The translations under genes and the position numbers were made by a program. This document shows positions 1-7,305 of a stretch of DNA of 15,250 nt, piece after piece. Within the stretch, counting starts at the first letter, position 1, and each line of letters begins with the position of its first letter. The DNA lies in NCBI GenBank assembly GCA_030633365.1, contig DAOVSY010000024.1, positions 1 through 15,250 on the forward strand, given 5' to 3'. This DNA is from Spirochaetaceae bacterium. GTDB taxonomy: Bacteria; Spirochaetota; Spirochaetia; B11-G9. The notes below the pieces were generated by a model that did no database searches, was not told where the DNA came from, and saw only the letters and a list, made by a program, of their open reading frames with translations.

Positions 1-152
1 AAAAAAATAATCCTAAAGCCGGTTAATAGAATTATTCCAGTGATTACAATCCAGTCAGGAATTATTTTAGTTCTAATATCTATAACAGAAACTGTAACTG
101 AAAGAATTAAAAATATAAATAAAAAAACAAAATTTTTATAAACATCTATCAT
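1..152 (-). CDS. A24 prepilin peptidase, N-terminal part (runs off the left edge)
   Basis: Only the first 50 residues are in the window. They begin with a hydrophobic segment (about residues 8-24) followed by a short motif, VIDIRTKIIPDW, at 23-34. This is the first-aspartate motif of type IV prepilin peptidases (family A24), inner-membrane aspartic proteases that remove the leader from type IV pilins and pseudopilins; D25 would be the first catalytic aspartate. Only 24 residues precede it, so this is probably a short A24 protein without the N-terminal methyltransferase/zinc region of PilD. The start is set by GGGAG at 166-162, nine bases before the ATG. The beta-barrel-like gene upstream ends 29 bases away on the same strand, so the two are probably co-transcribed. 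The second GxGD catalytic motif lies outside the window and is not seen. Family call is fairly firm, substrate unknown. Confidence 0.7.
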   Translation of the reverse strand, partial: MIDVYKNFVFLFIFLILSVTVSVIDIRTKIIPDWIVITGIILLTGFRIIF

Positions 153-181
153 CTGATATTACTCCCGATATTTTATTCCAC

Positions 182-1459
182 TTAAATGCAAAAAATAGAA
201 AACCCCAAAGTTAACTCTTCTATTTCAAAATCAGCTCCAATTACAATCTTAAAAAAGATATCCCCTGCCCCAAGTGTTTGATCAATCCTTAATCTCAAAG
301 ATCTATCATCTATTGGTTCAAAAATCTCTTCATTATGTTTAATTACAAATTCTAATTCTATATATTTTATATCTGCTTTCAATTGTATTTCAAACTTTCG
401 ATTAATAAGTGTATCAAAATTAAAAGTATAACTAAAAAGAAAAAAGGCAGAGAATTTACCAGACACACCCAATTTACCATCAAAATTATTTTCCAGGCTT
501 TCATTACCATAAATATCAAAACCAAATTTCTGTCCAATTTCTGTACTAAACATAAAAAAGGAGTTATCATATTTCAAATTTGCTGAGGAAGCTCCGGAAG
601 TTGGAATATATGCAACAGGCAGAACAGGTTTATGATCTTCCTGATAATCAGTTTTAAAAATTAGTTCCCAGTTTTTAAATACTCTTAACCAAAGGTATAA
701 ACTTAGTAAATATTTTATATCTGATAATTTCATATTAGTATTTATAAAATACGGGCTAACATATCCCCCAAATCCTTTTAAGCTTACAGACCTTTCAAAT
801 AATTCAAAAAACAAACGGTTATATGCCCCTGCTTTATATATGCTGCTTCCGGAAAGTGTTCCTAAATAATCCAGAGTAAAGATAGGGAATTGAAGAACAG
901 AACGTAAACCTAAATGTATAGGATTGGTATTTGGAATAATTGAATTAGAACTGGTCCACTCTTCTACAGCTTTGTTGGAATTAACTGAACCTGACATAAA
1001 TGCGGTAGTTTTTATATGCTCTGGTCCAAGTGTATACGAACCTCCTAACCATAAATTATCAGGGAAAAGTAGACTTATTTCTATACCTTCTTCCATTTCC
1101 AGTGATAAACCATATAATCCTCCCTTAGTAAATAGAAAATTTTTATCAAACCCTGCAGATTCAGTAAATAAATTTGAGTTTGCACTAACTCCCAGAGGAT
1201 TGAACAGTTCTCTCCAAACACCAAGTCTTTTTATCCTGCCTGCCTTAATAAATTTATTTTCAAAAGAAAAATCTACTACAGGTTCAGTATCTTTTAAATC
1301 AAAACCATCAATAATACAAAAGGAATAATCAACTTCACTGTATAAAGCCCGTGTTAAAAAAAGATTATTTTCAAGCTTACTATTTATTTCCAGAGATGAA
1401 AGAAAGGAGTAGTTAAAAATAAAAAGAATTAGAATTATTTTTATCTTTTTTACCAGCAT
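182..1459 (-). CDS. Predicted exported, beta-barrel-like protein of unknown function
   Basis: I do not recognise the family of this 425-residue protein. It starts with a clear Sec signal peptide: lysines at 4, 5 and 7, then a hydrophobic core from about 8 to 20, with cleavage probably near residues 21-23. No lipobox cysteine is seen. The mature part has many short stretches of alternating hydrophobic and polar residues separated by Gly/Asn/Ser/Asp-rich turns, and the last residues (LTLGFSIFCI) form such a strand. This is what an outer-membrane beta-barrel looks like, and I infer an outer-membrane or periplasmic location. No catalytic motif is visible. The ATG at 1459 has no strong Shine-Dalgarno sequence. 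The gene is divergent from ackA and leads into the prepilin-peptidase gene. A soluble secreted beta protein is the main alternative. Confidence 0.6.
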   Translation of the reverse strand: MLVKKIKIILILFIFNYSFLSSLEINSKLENNLFLTRALYSEVDYSFCIIDGFDLKDTEPVVDFSFENKFIKAGRIKRLGVWRELFNPLGVSANSNLFTESAGFDKNFLFTKGGLYGLSLEMEEGIEISLLFPDNLWLGGSYTLGPEHIKTTAFMSGSVNSNKAVEEWTSSNSIIPNTNPIHLGLRSVLQFPIFTLDYLGTLSGSSIYKAGAYNRLFFELFERSVSLKGFGGYVSPYFINTNMKLSDIKYLLSLYLWLRVFKNWELIFKTDYQEDHKPVLPVAYIPTSGASSANLKYDNSFFMFSTEIGQKFGFDIYGNESLENNFDGKLGVSGKFSAFFLFSYTFNFDTLINRKFEIQLKADIKYIELEFVIKHNEEIFEPIDDRSLRLRIDQTLGAGDIFFKIVIGADFEIEELTLGFSIFCI

Positions 1460-1555
1460 AATTACTATTAGAGGGCTTTTTGCATTTTTACTTTTACCAA
1501 TAACCTCAAAAATTGATTATTTTTATATTTTTACAATTATTTTATTATTTTTTCC

Positions 1556-1584
1556 TTTACAAGCTGTTAAAATGGGTTAATAAT
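1556..1584 (+). promoter_or_regulatory. Putative sigma-70 promoter of ackA
   Basis: TTTACA at 1556-1561 and AATAAT at 1579-1584 are separated by 17 bases, each one base from consensus. Transcription would start near 1591, giving a leader of roughly 38 bases. Confidence 0.5.
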
Positions 1585-1595
1585 CATCATTTACT

Positions 1596-1611
1596 ATAGG
1601 CTCCCGCCTAT
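1596..1611 (+). promoter_or_regulatory. Hairpin in the ackA leader
   Basis: ATAGGC (1596-1601) and GCCTAT (1606-1611) form a perfect six-pair stem with a TCCC loop. It ends five bases before the AAAGGAG ribosome-binding site (1617-1623), so it would sit at the 5' end of the ackA transcript. A role in mRNA stability or translation is inference. Confidence 0.4.
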
Positions 1612-1628
1612 TATTTAAAGGAGACTTT

Positions 1629-2963
1629 ATGACTATTTTAACACTTAACTGCGGAAGTTCATCCGCAAAATATCAGGTATACGATTGGGTAAAAAAAGAG
1701 ATTCTTGCAAGTGGCCTTGTTGAAAGAGTGGGAGGTAACTCTTTAATTGAACATAACAGAACTGGTTTTTCCCAGTACAGTAAGGAAAAAGCCTGTGAAG
1801 ATCATACCGAAGCAATTCAATTGATAATCGAAACAATACTGGATTCAACTGTTGGTGTTCTTAAAAATATTAACGAAATTAAAGCGGTGGGCCATAGAGT
1901 TGTTCAGGGAGGAGAAAAATTTAATAAATCTCTGATCATAAACGATGAAGCTCTGGCTACTTTCAAAGAAGTATCCGCTCTGGCTCCCCTTCATAATCCT
2001 GCAAATATACAGGGTATAGAAGCTGCACAGGCGGTACTTCCTGAAGTTCCACAATGTGCAATTATGGATACAGCATGGCATCAGACTATGCCCGAAAAAG
2101 CATACTTGTATGCTCTTCCTTATGAATGGTATGAAAATTATAATGTAAGAAGATACGGTTACCATGGAACTTCATTTTTATACGTATCAAAACGTGCAGC
2201 TGTACTTCTGGATAAAAAACCATCAGATATGAATGTAATTATTTGTCATATAGGTAACGGCGCAAGTATTTGTGCAGTAAAAAATGGTGTTTCCATTGAT
2301 ACTTCTATGGGATTAACCCCTCTTGAAGGTTTGATTATGGGAACAAGAAGCGGAGACTTTGACCCTGCTATTATATTTTATTTAATGAATAAAACTGAAT
2401 TAAGTGCAGAGGAAATTGAAAAAGCATTAAATAAAAAAAGTGGTGTTCTTGGAATATCAGGCAAGTATACAGACAGAAGAGATATTCAGAAAGCAGCAGC
2501 CGAGGGTGATCACAGAGCAGAGCTTGCTATGGATATGGAGGTATACCGACTTAAAAAGTACATAGGATCCTATGCTGCAGCCCTGGGAAGAGTTGATGCA
2601 CTTGTTTTTACTGCAGGTGTTGGAGAAATGAACCCACTTATACGAACTAAAGTTCTTGAAGGCCTTGAGAACCTGGGTATAGTTACAGATTTTTCCAAGA
2701 GTGAGAACTCAAAAACACGAAACGCTGAAACAGATATTACCGGAGATGGTTCAAAAACAAAAGTATTTGTTATTCCAACAGATGAAGAGTTGGTAATGAC
2801 AGAAGATGCTGTAGCCCTTGTGGATGGAACCTATGATGTTCACACAAAGTTTACATATTCTTTCCAGAGTAAGAATTATGTAAATGCTGTCAGAGCTGAT
2901 GGATTAAAAAGAGATATTATAAAGAATCCGGCTTTGGCTGATATTGTTGCAAAAATATCTTAA
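1629..2963 (+). CDS. ackA: Acetate kinase
   Basis: This 444-residue protein transfers phosphate between acetyl phosphate and ADP, giving ATP and acetate, the last step of acetate fermentation in the cytosol. Family motifs are all in place: [10 protein letters not shown] (6-15), VGHRVV with R90, LAPLHNP with H122, [10 protein letters not shown] with D147, YGYHGTS with H179, ICHIGNGAS with H207, GTRSGDFDP with R240 and IPTDEE with E386. These match the known substrate and catalytic positions of the Methanosarcina enzyme (R91, H123, D148, H180, H208, R241, E384). The second histidine of the usual HGTSH signature is phenylalanine here (F183). The chain runs about 40 residues beyond the usual end near 400. 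Start: ATG after AAAGGAG. It stands alone with its own promoter; no pta is adjacent. Confidence 0.96.
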   Translation: MTILTLNCGSSSAKYQVYDWVKKEILASGLVERVGGNSLIEHNRTGFSQYSKEKACEDHTEAIQLIIETILDSTVGVLKNINEIKAVGHRVVQGGEKFNKSLIINDEALATFKEVSALAPLHNPANIQGIEAAQAVLPEVPQCAIMDTAWHQTMPEKAYLYALPYEWYENYNVRRYGYHGTSFLYVSKRAAVLLDKKPSDMNVIICHIGNGASICAVKNGVSIDTSMGLTPLEGLIMGTRSGDFDPAIIFYLMNKTELSAEEIEKALNKKSGVLGISGKYTDRRDIQKAAAEGDHRAELAMDMEVYRLKKYIGSYAAALGRVDALVFTAGVGEMNPLIRTKVLEGLENLGIVTDFSKSENSKTRNAETDITGDGSKTKVFVIPTDEELVMTEDAVALVDGTYDVHTKFTYSFQSKNYVNAVRADGLKRDIIKNPALADIVAKIS

Positions 2964-2997
2964 TTTTTTCAGTAAAGCGGAAACTAATGTTTGTTTT

Positions 2998-3075
2998 ATC
3001 AGATAAAATCTGATCTGGATAACTATTGATCTCAGAGGAGTCGTCGGGATCAATAGCTTCACCTGGATGATGAAG
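2998..3075. other. Cluster of three consecutive stem-loops after ackA
   Basis: The 176-base gap between the convergent ackA and bpt genes holds three inverted repeats in a row. ATCAGAT/ATCTGAT is at 2998-3004 and 3008-3014 (7 pairs, 3-base loop). CTATTGATC/GATCAATAG is at 3023-3031 and 3048-3056 (9 perfect pairs). CTTCA/TGAAG is at 3057-3061 and 3071-3075. None is followed by a clear T-run on either strand, so a simple intrinsic terminator is not supported. A structured 3' UTR, a processed RNA or a bidirectional transcription end are possible. Confidence 0.45.
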
Positions 3076-3139
3076 GATAGCTCAATTATAAAAAGCTGGT
3101 ATAATACGAAATTACCTTACAGAGGGGAATTTATAGCAT

Positions 3140-3838
3140 TTAGCACTTAGCTGTTTCCAACCAAACTCCATCATTTAAGATCTGATTTGGCTTATAATTT
3201 ATCTTATAGGACATATGCCTATTATCTTTTATATAATATCCTAAATAATAATACTCTGCTCCTGTTTCCATGGCATACTGAATTCCCTTCAATATTGAGA
3301 ACTTACCAGGACTATAAGAAGAATAGTTTTCATTCCAGTAACAGTAAACAGCAGAAACAATATTACTGGTAACATCAAGATGAGTTATTCCCACAAGATT
3401 ATCTCTATCTTTTATTTCCATTAAATAATTAGTTTTGAATTTTGAAAAAAAAGAACTTGTCCAGTTATCATAAGATTCAAAATCACTTTCCTTGAATCTT
3501 TTTTTATGATCTTTGTAGAGATTGAAATAATTGATATCTGCAGTAGGCTTCTCTATAAATTTTACAGAAAACTGTGCATTTTTATTTAAAACCCTTTTTT
3601 CTGATCTGGAAAAGTTAAATTCTTTAACAGAAACCCGTATTGGAAGACATTCTTTACATGTTCCACATTCAGGTCTAAAAAAATATTCTCCAAAATGCCT
3701 GTAACCTGTTTCTAAAAGAGCCTCAAGCCCCTCTTCATCGATAGAACTAATTATAAGATTATTACTTATAAATATACGCTTTTCCAGATAAGGGCAGTTT
3801 GAATCTGTTTTTTCAAGCTGATAACCTTCAATTTTCAC
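3140..3838 (-). CDS. bpt: Aspartate/glutamate leucyltransferase
   Basis: This 232-residue cytosolic aminoacyl-tRNA-protein transferase most likely adds leucine from Leu-tRNA to N-terminal Asp or Glu, marking proteins for the ClpS/ClpAP N-end rule pathway. The ATE/Bpt pattern is clear: CPYLEKR (C15), then GYRHFGEYFFRPECGTCKEC with cysteines C58, C61 and C64, then LPIRV and SRSEKRVLNKN. The C-terminal acyltransferase-like half ends with YYYLGYYIKDNRHMSYK and NDGVW. Length fits bacterial Bpt (about 230-250), not the longer eukaryotic ATE1. The start is GTG at 3838, supported by GGGGAG (3852-3847) eight bases upstream. It is divergent from the hisD-like gene. The amino acid transferred (Leu versus Arg) is inferred from the bacterial family and not visible in the sequence. 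Confidence 0.9.
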   Translation of the reverse strand: MKIEGYQLEKTDSNCPYLEKRIFISNNLIISSIDEEGLEALLETGYRHFGEYFFRPECGTCKECLPIRVSVKEFNFSRSEKRVLNKNAQFSVKFIEKPTADINYFNLYKDHKKRFKESDFESYDNWTSSFFSKFKTNYLMEIKDRDNLVGITHLDVTSNIVSAVYCYWNENYSSYSPGKFSILKGIQYAMETGAEYYYLGYYIKDNRHMSYKINYKPNQILNDGVWLETAKC

Positions 3839-3890
3839 TAATAAAACTCCCCATAGCCAATCTCTCTATTTTATCAGTCAACAAACAACA

Positions 3891-3919
3891 TTGACCAGAT
3901 AGAAAGACTATTATAAAGT
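3891..3919 (+). promoter_or_regulatory. Putative promoter of the hisD-like/folC pair
   Basis: TTGACC at 3891-3896 is followed by TATAAA at 3912-3917 (15-base spacer) or TAAAGT at 3914-3919 (17-base spacer). The leader would be about 75 bases. It overlaps the proposed bpt promoter on the other strand, so the two may compete. Confidence 0.4.
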
Positions 3920-3938
3920 AATTTTTTAAGAATGATAA
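3910..3938 (-). promoter_or_regulatory. Putative promoter of bpt
   Basis: On the minus strand TTATCA (3938-3933) and TATAAT (3915-3910) are spaced by 17 bases. Transcription would start near 3903, about 65 bases before the GTG start. Its -10 box overlaps the -10 region proposed for the divergent hisD-like gene. Confidence 0.4.
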
Positions 3939-3989
3939 AAAGTTTAAATATTAAAATAATAAAAAAAAATGCAAATTTTATTATTATAT

Positions 3990-3993
3990 GAGG
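3990..3993 (+). promoter_or_regulatory. Ribosome-binding site deciding the hisD-like start
   Basis: GAGG lies six bases before the ATG at 4000. It falls inside the first codons of a longer frame that would begin with ATG at 3988, for which no Shine-Dalgarno sequence is seen. This favours 4000 as the true start. Confidence 0.6.
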
Positions 3994-3999
3994 ATATAT

Positions 4000-5304
4000 A
4001 TGAAACCGGATATTTTAATTTGGAATAATCTGTCACAAACAAGAAAAAACTTTTTTTTAAAACGCTCAGAATCAGATATTTCTGAAGTTATGGAGTCTGT
4101 ATCAAATATTATTAATACGGTAAAAGAAAAAGGTGATAAAGCTCTTCTTAATTATACTCTACAATTTGATGGCATAAATTTAACTGAAAAAGAGATACGT
4201 GTATCTAAAAAGGAATTTGAAGAAGCAGAACAACAACTTTCCAAAGAAGTTAAAGATTCTCTTAAATATGCAATTGATAATATTTGGAAATTTCATAAAA
4301 CTCAAAAACCTGCTTCTATGAATTTTGACGAACTCAGGCCAGGCCTTTTCGCAGGAGAAAAAGCCATTCCCATAGAATCAGTAGGTCTCTATGTTCCAAG
4401 AGGACGTGGAAGTTTTCCTTCTATGCTGTACATGCTTGCTGTTCCGGCAGCTGTTGCAGGAGTAGAACGAATATGTGTCATAACTCCTCCTGGAAAAAAT
4501 GGACAAGTTGACCCTGGTTGTTTATATGCAGCAAAACTATGTGGAATTGACGAAATATATCGTATTGGAGGAGCTCAGGGTATTGCAGCTCTTGCTTATG
4601 GAACAGAAAGTATTCCTTCGGTAGACAAGATCACAGGACCTGGATCTATGTATGTCAGTGCTGCAAAACGAATATTAAACGGTATAGTTGATACAGGTCT
4701 ACCTGCAGGCCCCAGCGAATCTATGATCCTTGCTGATGAAAATGCTGACCCATGGAAACTTGCACTGGATCTTCTTATAGAAGCTGAACATGGATCAGAT
4801 TCATCAGCAATACTTGTTACAACATCAAAAGACCTGGCTGAAAAAACATCTGCTTATATTGAAGATTTAATTGCAGATCTTAAGGAACCACGAAAAACTT
4901 TTGTAATGGATGTTTTCAAGGGATATGGTGCAATTTTTCTTGTAGATAACATAGAAAAGGGGGCAGAACTTGTAAACGCCTTTGCACCTGAACACCTTCA
5001 GTTAAAAACAAGGGAACCCTTTACTACCCTATCTTTAATTAAAAATGCCGGAGAAATACTTCTTGGAGAAAACATCCCCTTTTCTGCAGCAAATTATGTA
5101 ACTGGAGTAAATGCAGTATTACCTACCGGAGGAAATGCTAAAACCTATTCTGCAGTTTCTGTACGGGATTTTATAAAATACTCCTCTGTTGTGTATGCTG
5201 AAAAAAATGGATATGAAGACTTTAAAGATCATGTAATTACACTTGCAGATTATGAAGGATTTGAGACCCATGGGAATGCACTTAAATTAAGGGAGAAACA
5301 GTAG
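4000..5304 (+). CDS. Histidinol-dehydrogenase-family protein with altered active site
   Basis: This 434-residue protein aligns over its full length with HisD, the Zn-dependent NAD enzyme oxidising L-histidinol to L-histidine. Seen: VPRGRGSFPS (132-141), RIGGAQGIAALAYGT (188-202), KITGPG, AGPSES, AEHGSD with H264, APEHL with E331/H332 (general base pair, E326/H327 in E. coli), LPTGG, and YEGFETH with E419 and H424. Several E. coli residues are changed, by my alignment from memory: Zn ligand Q259 is E261, Zn ligand D360 is N365, and substrate contacts E356 and H367 are F361 and A372. The catalytic pair and two Zn histidines remain. It is therefore probably a dehydrogenase, but perhaps not of histidinol; HisD-fold relatives with other substrates exist (for example HpsN, sulfopropanediol dehydrogenase). 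No other his gene is nearby. Next gene: folC, one base downstream. Confidence 0.85.
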   Translation: MKPDILIWNNLSQTRKNFFLKRSESDISEVMESVSNIINTVKEKGDKALLNYTLQFDGINLTEKEIRVSKKEFEEAEQQLSKEVKDSLKYAIDNIWKFHKTQKPASMNFDELRPGLFAGEKAIPIESVGLYVPRGRGSFPSMLYMLAVPAAVAGVERICVITPPGKNGQVDPGCLYAAKLCGIDEIYRIGGAQGIAALAYGTESIPSVDKITGPGSMYVSAAKRILNGIVDTGLPAGPSESMILADENADPWKLALDLLIEAEHGSDSSAILVTTSKDLAEKTSAYIEDLIADLKEPRKTFVMDVFKGYGAIFLVDNIEKGAELVNAFAPEHLQLKTREPFTTLSLIKNAGEILLGENIPFSAANYVTGVNAVLPTGGNAKTYSAVSVRDFIKYSSVVYAEKNGYEDFKDHVITLADYEGFETHGNALKLREKQ

Positions 5305-5305
5305 A

Positions 5306-6634
5306 TTGAGCAGCAAGTTCAAAACTGTAGATGATGCTTTTAACTTTATGGTTTCTTTTATCAACTTTGAAAAATCAAAAAAACAAACTATAAGAGATTA
5401 CCGTCTGGATCGAATGGAAAAACTTTTAGATCATTTTGAAAATCCGGACAAGTCATTTAAAATTATTCATCTTGCCGGATCAAAAGGAAAAGGTTCAACA
5501 GCAATGTTTTTAGCCTCTGCATTAAATGCTGCGGGAGAAAAAACAGGTCTCTATTCCTCCCCTCATATTAGTGATTACAGAGAAAGGATATCATTAGGTG
5601 GAAAGTTTTTTGATGACAAAGTTTATATTGAGACTGCTTTTGAAATAGAAAAAGGTATTAAAACATTTATTCTGGATGATGATACAGGAAGCAGTGAACC
5701 CACAACTTTTGAACTTCTTACACTTATGGCATTTATGATATTCAAAAAAACTGAATGTACATGGGCAGTTATAGAAACAGGAATTGGTGGACGGCTGGAC
5801 GCTACAAATGTAATTATACCACTTGCCTCAGTTATAACTCATATAGAAATGGAACATGCAGATATTCTTGGTGATACCATAGAAAAAATAGCTTTTGAAA
5901 AAGCGGGAATAATTAAACATAGAATACCTGTTTTTGCGGGAAATCAATTGGAAGCATCCTCAGAAATAATCAGCGATAAAGCTCAAACTATGTATGCTCC
6001 TCTTACTTTTATTAATGATAAAATAAATAAACCTGTAATATCTGTTAATTCAAAAGGTACAGAAGTTTCATTTCAAATTGATAATGAGAATTTTCATTTC
6101 ATCCTTAGAACAGTTGGGACTGTTCAGGCAGAAAATGCACTTCTGGCCTGGCTTGTTCTTCTGGAATTGCTAAATCCTGATGATCATCTAAAACAACTTT
6201 TAATACAGGGAATTAATAAAGCCAAACTTCCAGGGCGATTTGAAATTGTATCAAAAGAAGATCTAATCTTTGTTTTTGATGGTGCTCATACACCAGTATC
6301 TATTAACAGACTACTTGAAACCTGGAGTTCACTGTTTGAAAAAAAAGGAACACTAATCTTTGGATCTGTAGCTGATAAAAATCCTTCCGAAATGGCAAAA
6401 ATATTGTCTCCCTATTTTAATAGAATTATTATATCAACTCCTGGAACTTTTAAAGAGAGCTATCCTGAAGAGGTATACCAGATTTTCAGGAAATACAGCA
6501 AAAATGTACAGCTTGTTAAAGATCCTGTAGAAGCACACAGTACAGCTATTAAATTCTCAGGGAAAGAAAACCCTGTATTAGTTACAGGATCTTTCTATAT
6601 GGTATCAGAGATAAGAAAACTGGTTATGAATTAG
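5306..6634 (+). CDS. folC: Folylpolyglutamate synthase / dihydrofolate synthase
   Basis: This 442-residue Mur-ligase-family enzyme adds glutamate to dihydropteroate and/or reduced folates with ATP. Visible in order: P-loop AGSKGKGST (57-65), SPHISDYRERI (85-95) with the folate-loop pattern, ETGIGGRLDATNVI (157-170), HIEMEHADILGDT (179-191), FEKAGIIK with K199 as the expected carbamylated lysine, PGRFE (309-313), and FDGAHTP (324-330), where the usual DGAHNP has T for N. The start is TTG at 5306, with GGGAG at 5291-5295 ten bases before it and inside the end of the hisD-like gene. A single base separates that stop codon from this start, so translation is probably coupled. Whether one or both activities are present cannot be read from the sequence. 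Confidence 0.93.
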   Translation: MSSKFKTVDDAFNFMVSFINFEKSKKQTIRDYRLDRMEKLLDHFENPDKSFKIIHLAGSKGKGSTAMFLASALNAAGEKTGLYSSPHISDYRERISLGGKFFDDKVYIETAFEIEKGIKTFILDDDTGSSEPTTFELLTLMAFMIFKKTECTWAVIETGIGGRLDATNVIIPLASVITHIEMEHADILGDTIEKIAFEKAGIIKHRIPVFAGNQLEASSEIISDKAQTMYAPLTFINDKINKPVISVNSKGTEVSFQIDNENFHFILRTVGTVQAENALLAWLVLLELLNPDDHLKQLLIQGINKAKLPGRFEIVSKEDLIFVFDGAHTPVSINRLLETWSSLFEKKGTLIFGSVADKNPSEMAKILSPYFNRIIISTPGTFKESYPEEVYQIFRKYSKNVQLVKDPVEAHSTAIKFSGKENPVLVTGSFYMVSEIRKLVMN

Positions 6635-6704
6635 GTATATCTATTTAGAAAATTGTAGAGAGGCAGAGTGCGAACCCAATAAACACACCACCTCTAATAT
6701 TATT

Positions 6705-7223
6705 TTAAGCTTCAGCTAAATAGACAATTGGTTCAGTAAATTTGTGAAACTGTTTTCGGCTTTCAGCACCCAGTTTCCGGAATGCTTCCGGAGAAATTAT
6801 CAATTTAGACCTGTGTTTTGTCTGTCCTCCGCTGCCAATCATAGCCGCAATATTTATGGTTTCACCGATAAGATCCGGTTCTTCTACCGGTAATAGAGTA
6901 CAACGGGCAAATTCCCCGTAGTGGGCTCCAATCCTCAAACCTGTCTTTTTACCTTTTACAATAAAATCTTCTTCTATTTCCCTTTGCATGGTAAGAAGAG
7001 CACTTACACCTTCATCAACTTTGTTACTGTTAAAATAACCCAGGGCTGAATCACCAATATATTTAACAACAGTGCCTCCGGCACTTTCCACATGACGCCT
7101 GGTTATTTCAGCAAATTTCAACATAAATTCGACAAGCTCCGACAGTTCCATTTCCCTGGCAAGACGCGCAAATCCCGAAATATCTGTAAAAAATACTAAT
7201 CCCTCTGTGTACTTGATTTCCAT
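6705..7223 (-). CDS. Stand-alone class III adenylate/guanylate cyclase domain
   Basis: This 172-residue soluble protein is little more than a class III nucleotide cyclase catalytic domain, with no receiver, membrane or HAMP part. Seen: FFTDISGFARLA with metal aspartate D14; GGTVVKYIGDSALGYF with K54 and second metal aspartate D58; GLRIGAHYGE; and DLIGETINIAAM with D117 and N124. The arginine normally four residues after this asparagine, which steadies the transition state, is methionine (M128). K54 and D117 suggest ATP rather than GTP, but activity may be weak or absent. The start is the ATG at 7223: GGAGG is six bases before it and directly abuts the earlier ATG at 7229. It is divergent from dprA across a palindrome. 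G+C is about 43 percent in sampled blocks, somewhat above some neighbours. Confidence 0.85.
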   Translation of the reverse strand: MEIKYTEGLVFFTDISGFARLAREMELSELVEFMLKFAEITRRHVESAGGTVVKYIGDSALGYFNSNKVDEGVSALLTMQREIEEDFIVKGKKTGLRIGAHYGEFARCTLLPVEEPDLIGETINIAAMIGSGGQTKHRSKLIISPEAFRKLGAESRKQFHKFTEPIVYLAEA

Positions 7224-7229
7224 GTACAT

Positions 7230-7234
7230 CCTCC
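7230..7234 (-). promoter_or_regulatory. Ribosome-binding site deciding the cyclase start
   Basis: GGAGG on the minus strand directly touches the ATG at 7229 (zero spacing) but is six bases from the ATG at 7223. The normal spacing points to 7223. Confidence 0.65.
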
Positions 7235-7251
7235 GTTAATCGAATTAAGCA

Positions 7252-7305
7252 GTCGACCCATATGTTCGACAGTAATAAGGATGATCGCCGGCCCTTGCGT
7301 CCGGC
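7252..7305 (-). promoter_or_regulatory. Structured GC-rich leader of the cyclase gene
   Basis: Two stem-loops lie in the cyclase 5' leader. GCCGG/CCGGC pairs 7287-7291 with 7301-7305, and GTCGA/TCGAC pairs 7252-7256 with 7266-7270; each has a nine-base loop. The block 7261-7320 is about 53 percent G+C in an otherwise AT-rich intergenic region. I could not match it to a known riboswitch class. The distance from the proposed promoter fits a leader of roughly 90 bases. Confidence 0.35.

Noticed and set aside
924..1328. Open plus-strand frame antisense to the barrel-like gene
   Set aside because: It lies wholly inside the minus-strand gene, has no good ribosome-binding site and no recognisable protein pattern; the opposite strand has a signal peptide and coherent strand-like sequence.
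3015..3110. tRNA or tmRNA-like gene after ackA
   Set aside because: Stem-loops are present but there is no acceptor stem, no GGTTCGA-type T-loop and no CCA end; it does not fold as a cloverleaf by eye.
6635..6704. Terminator between folC and the cyclase
   Set aside because: AGAGG and CCTCT can pair, but with a loop of over 20 bases and no T-run; no convincing structure in this 70-base convergent gap.
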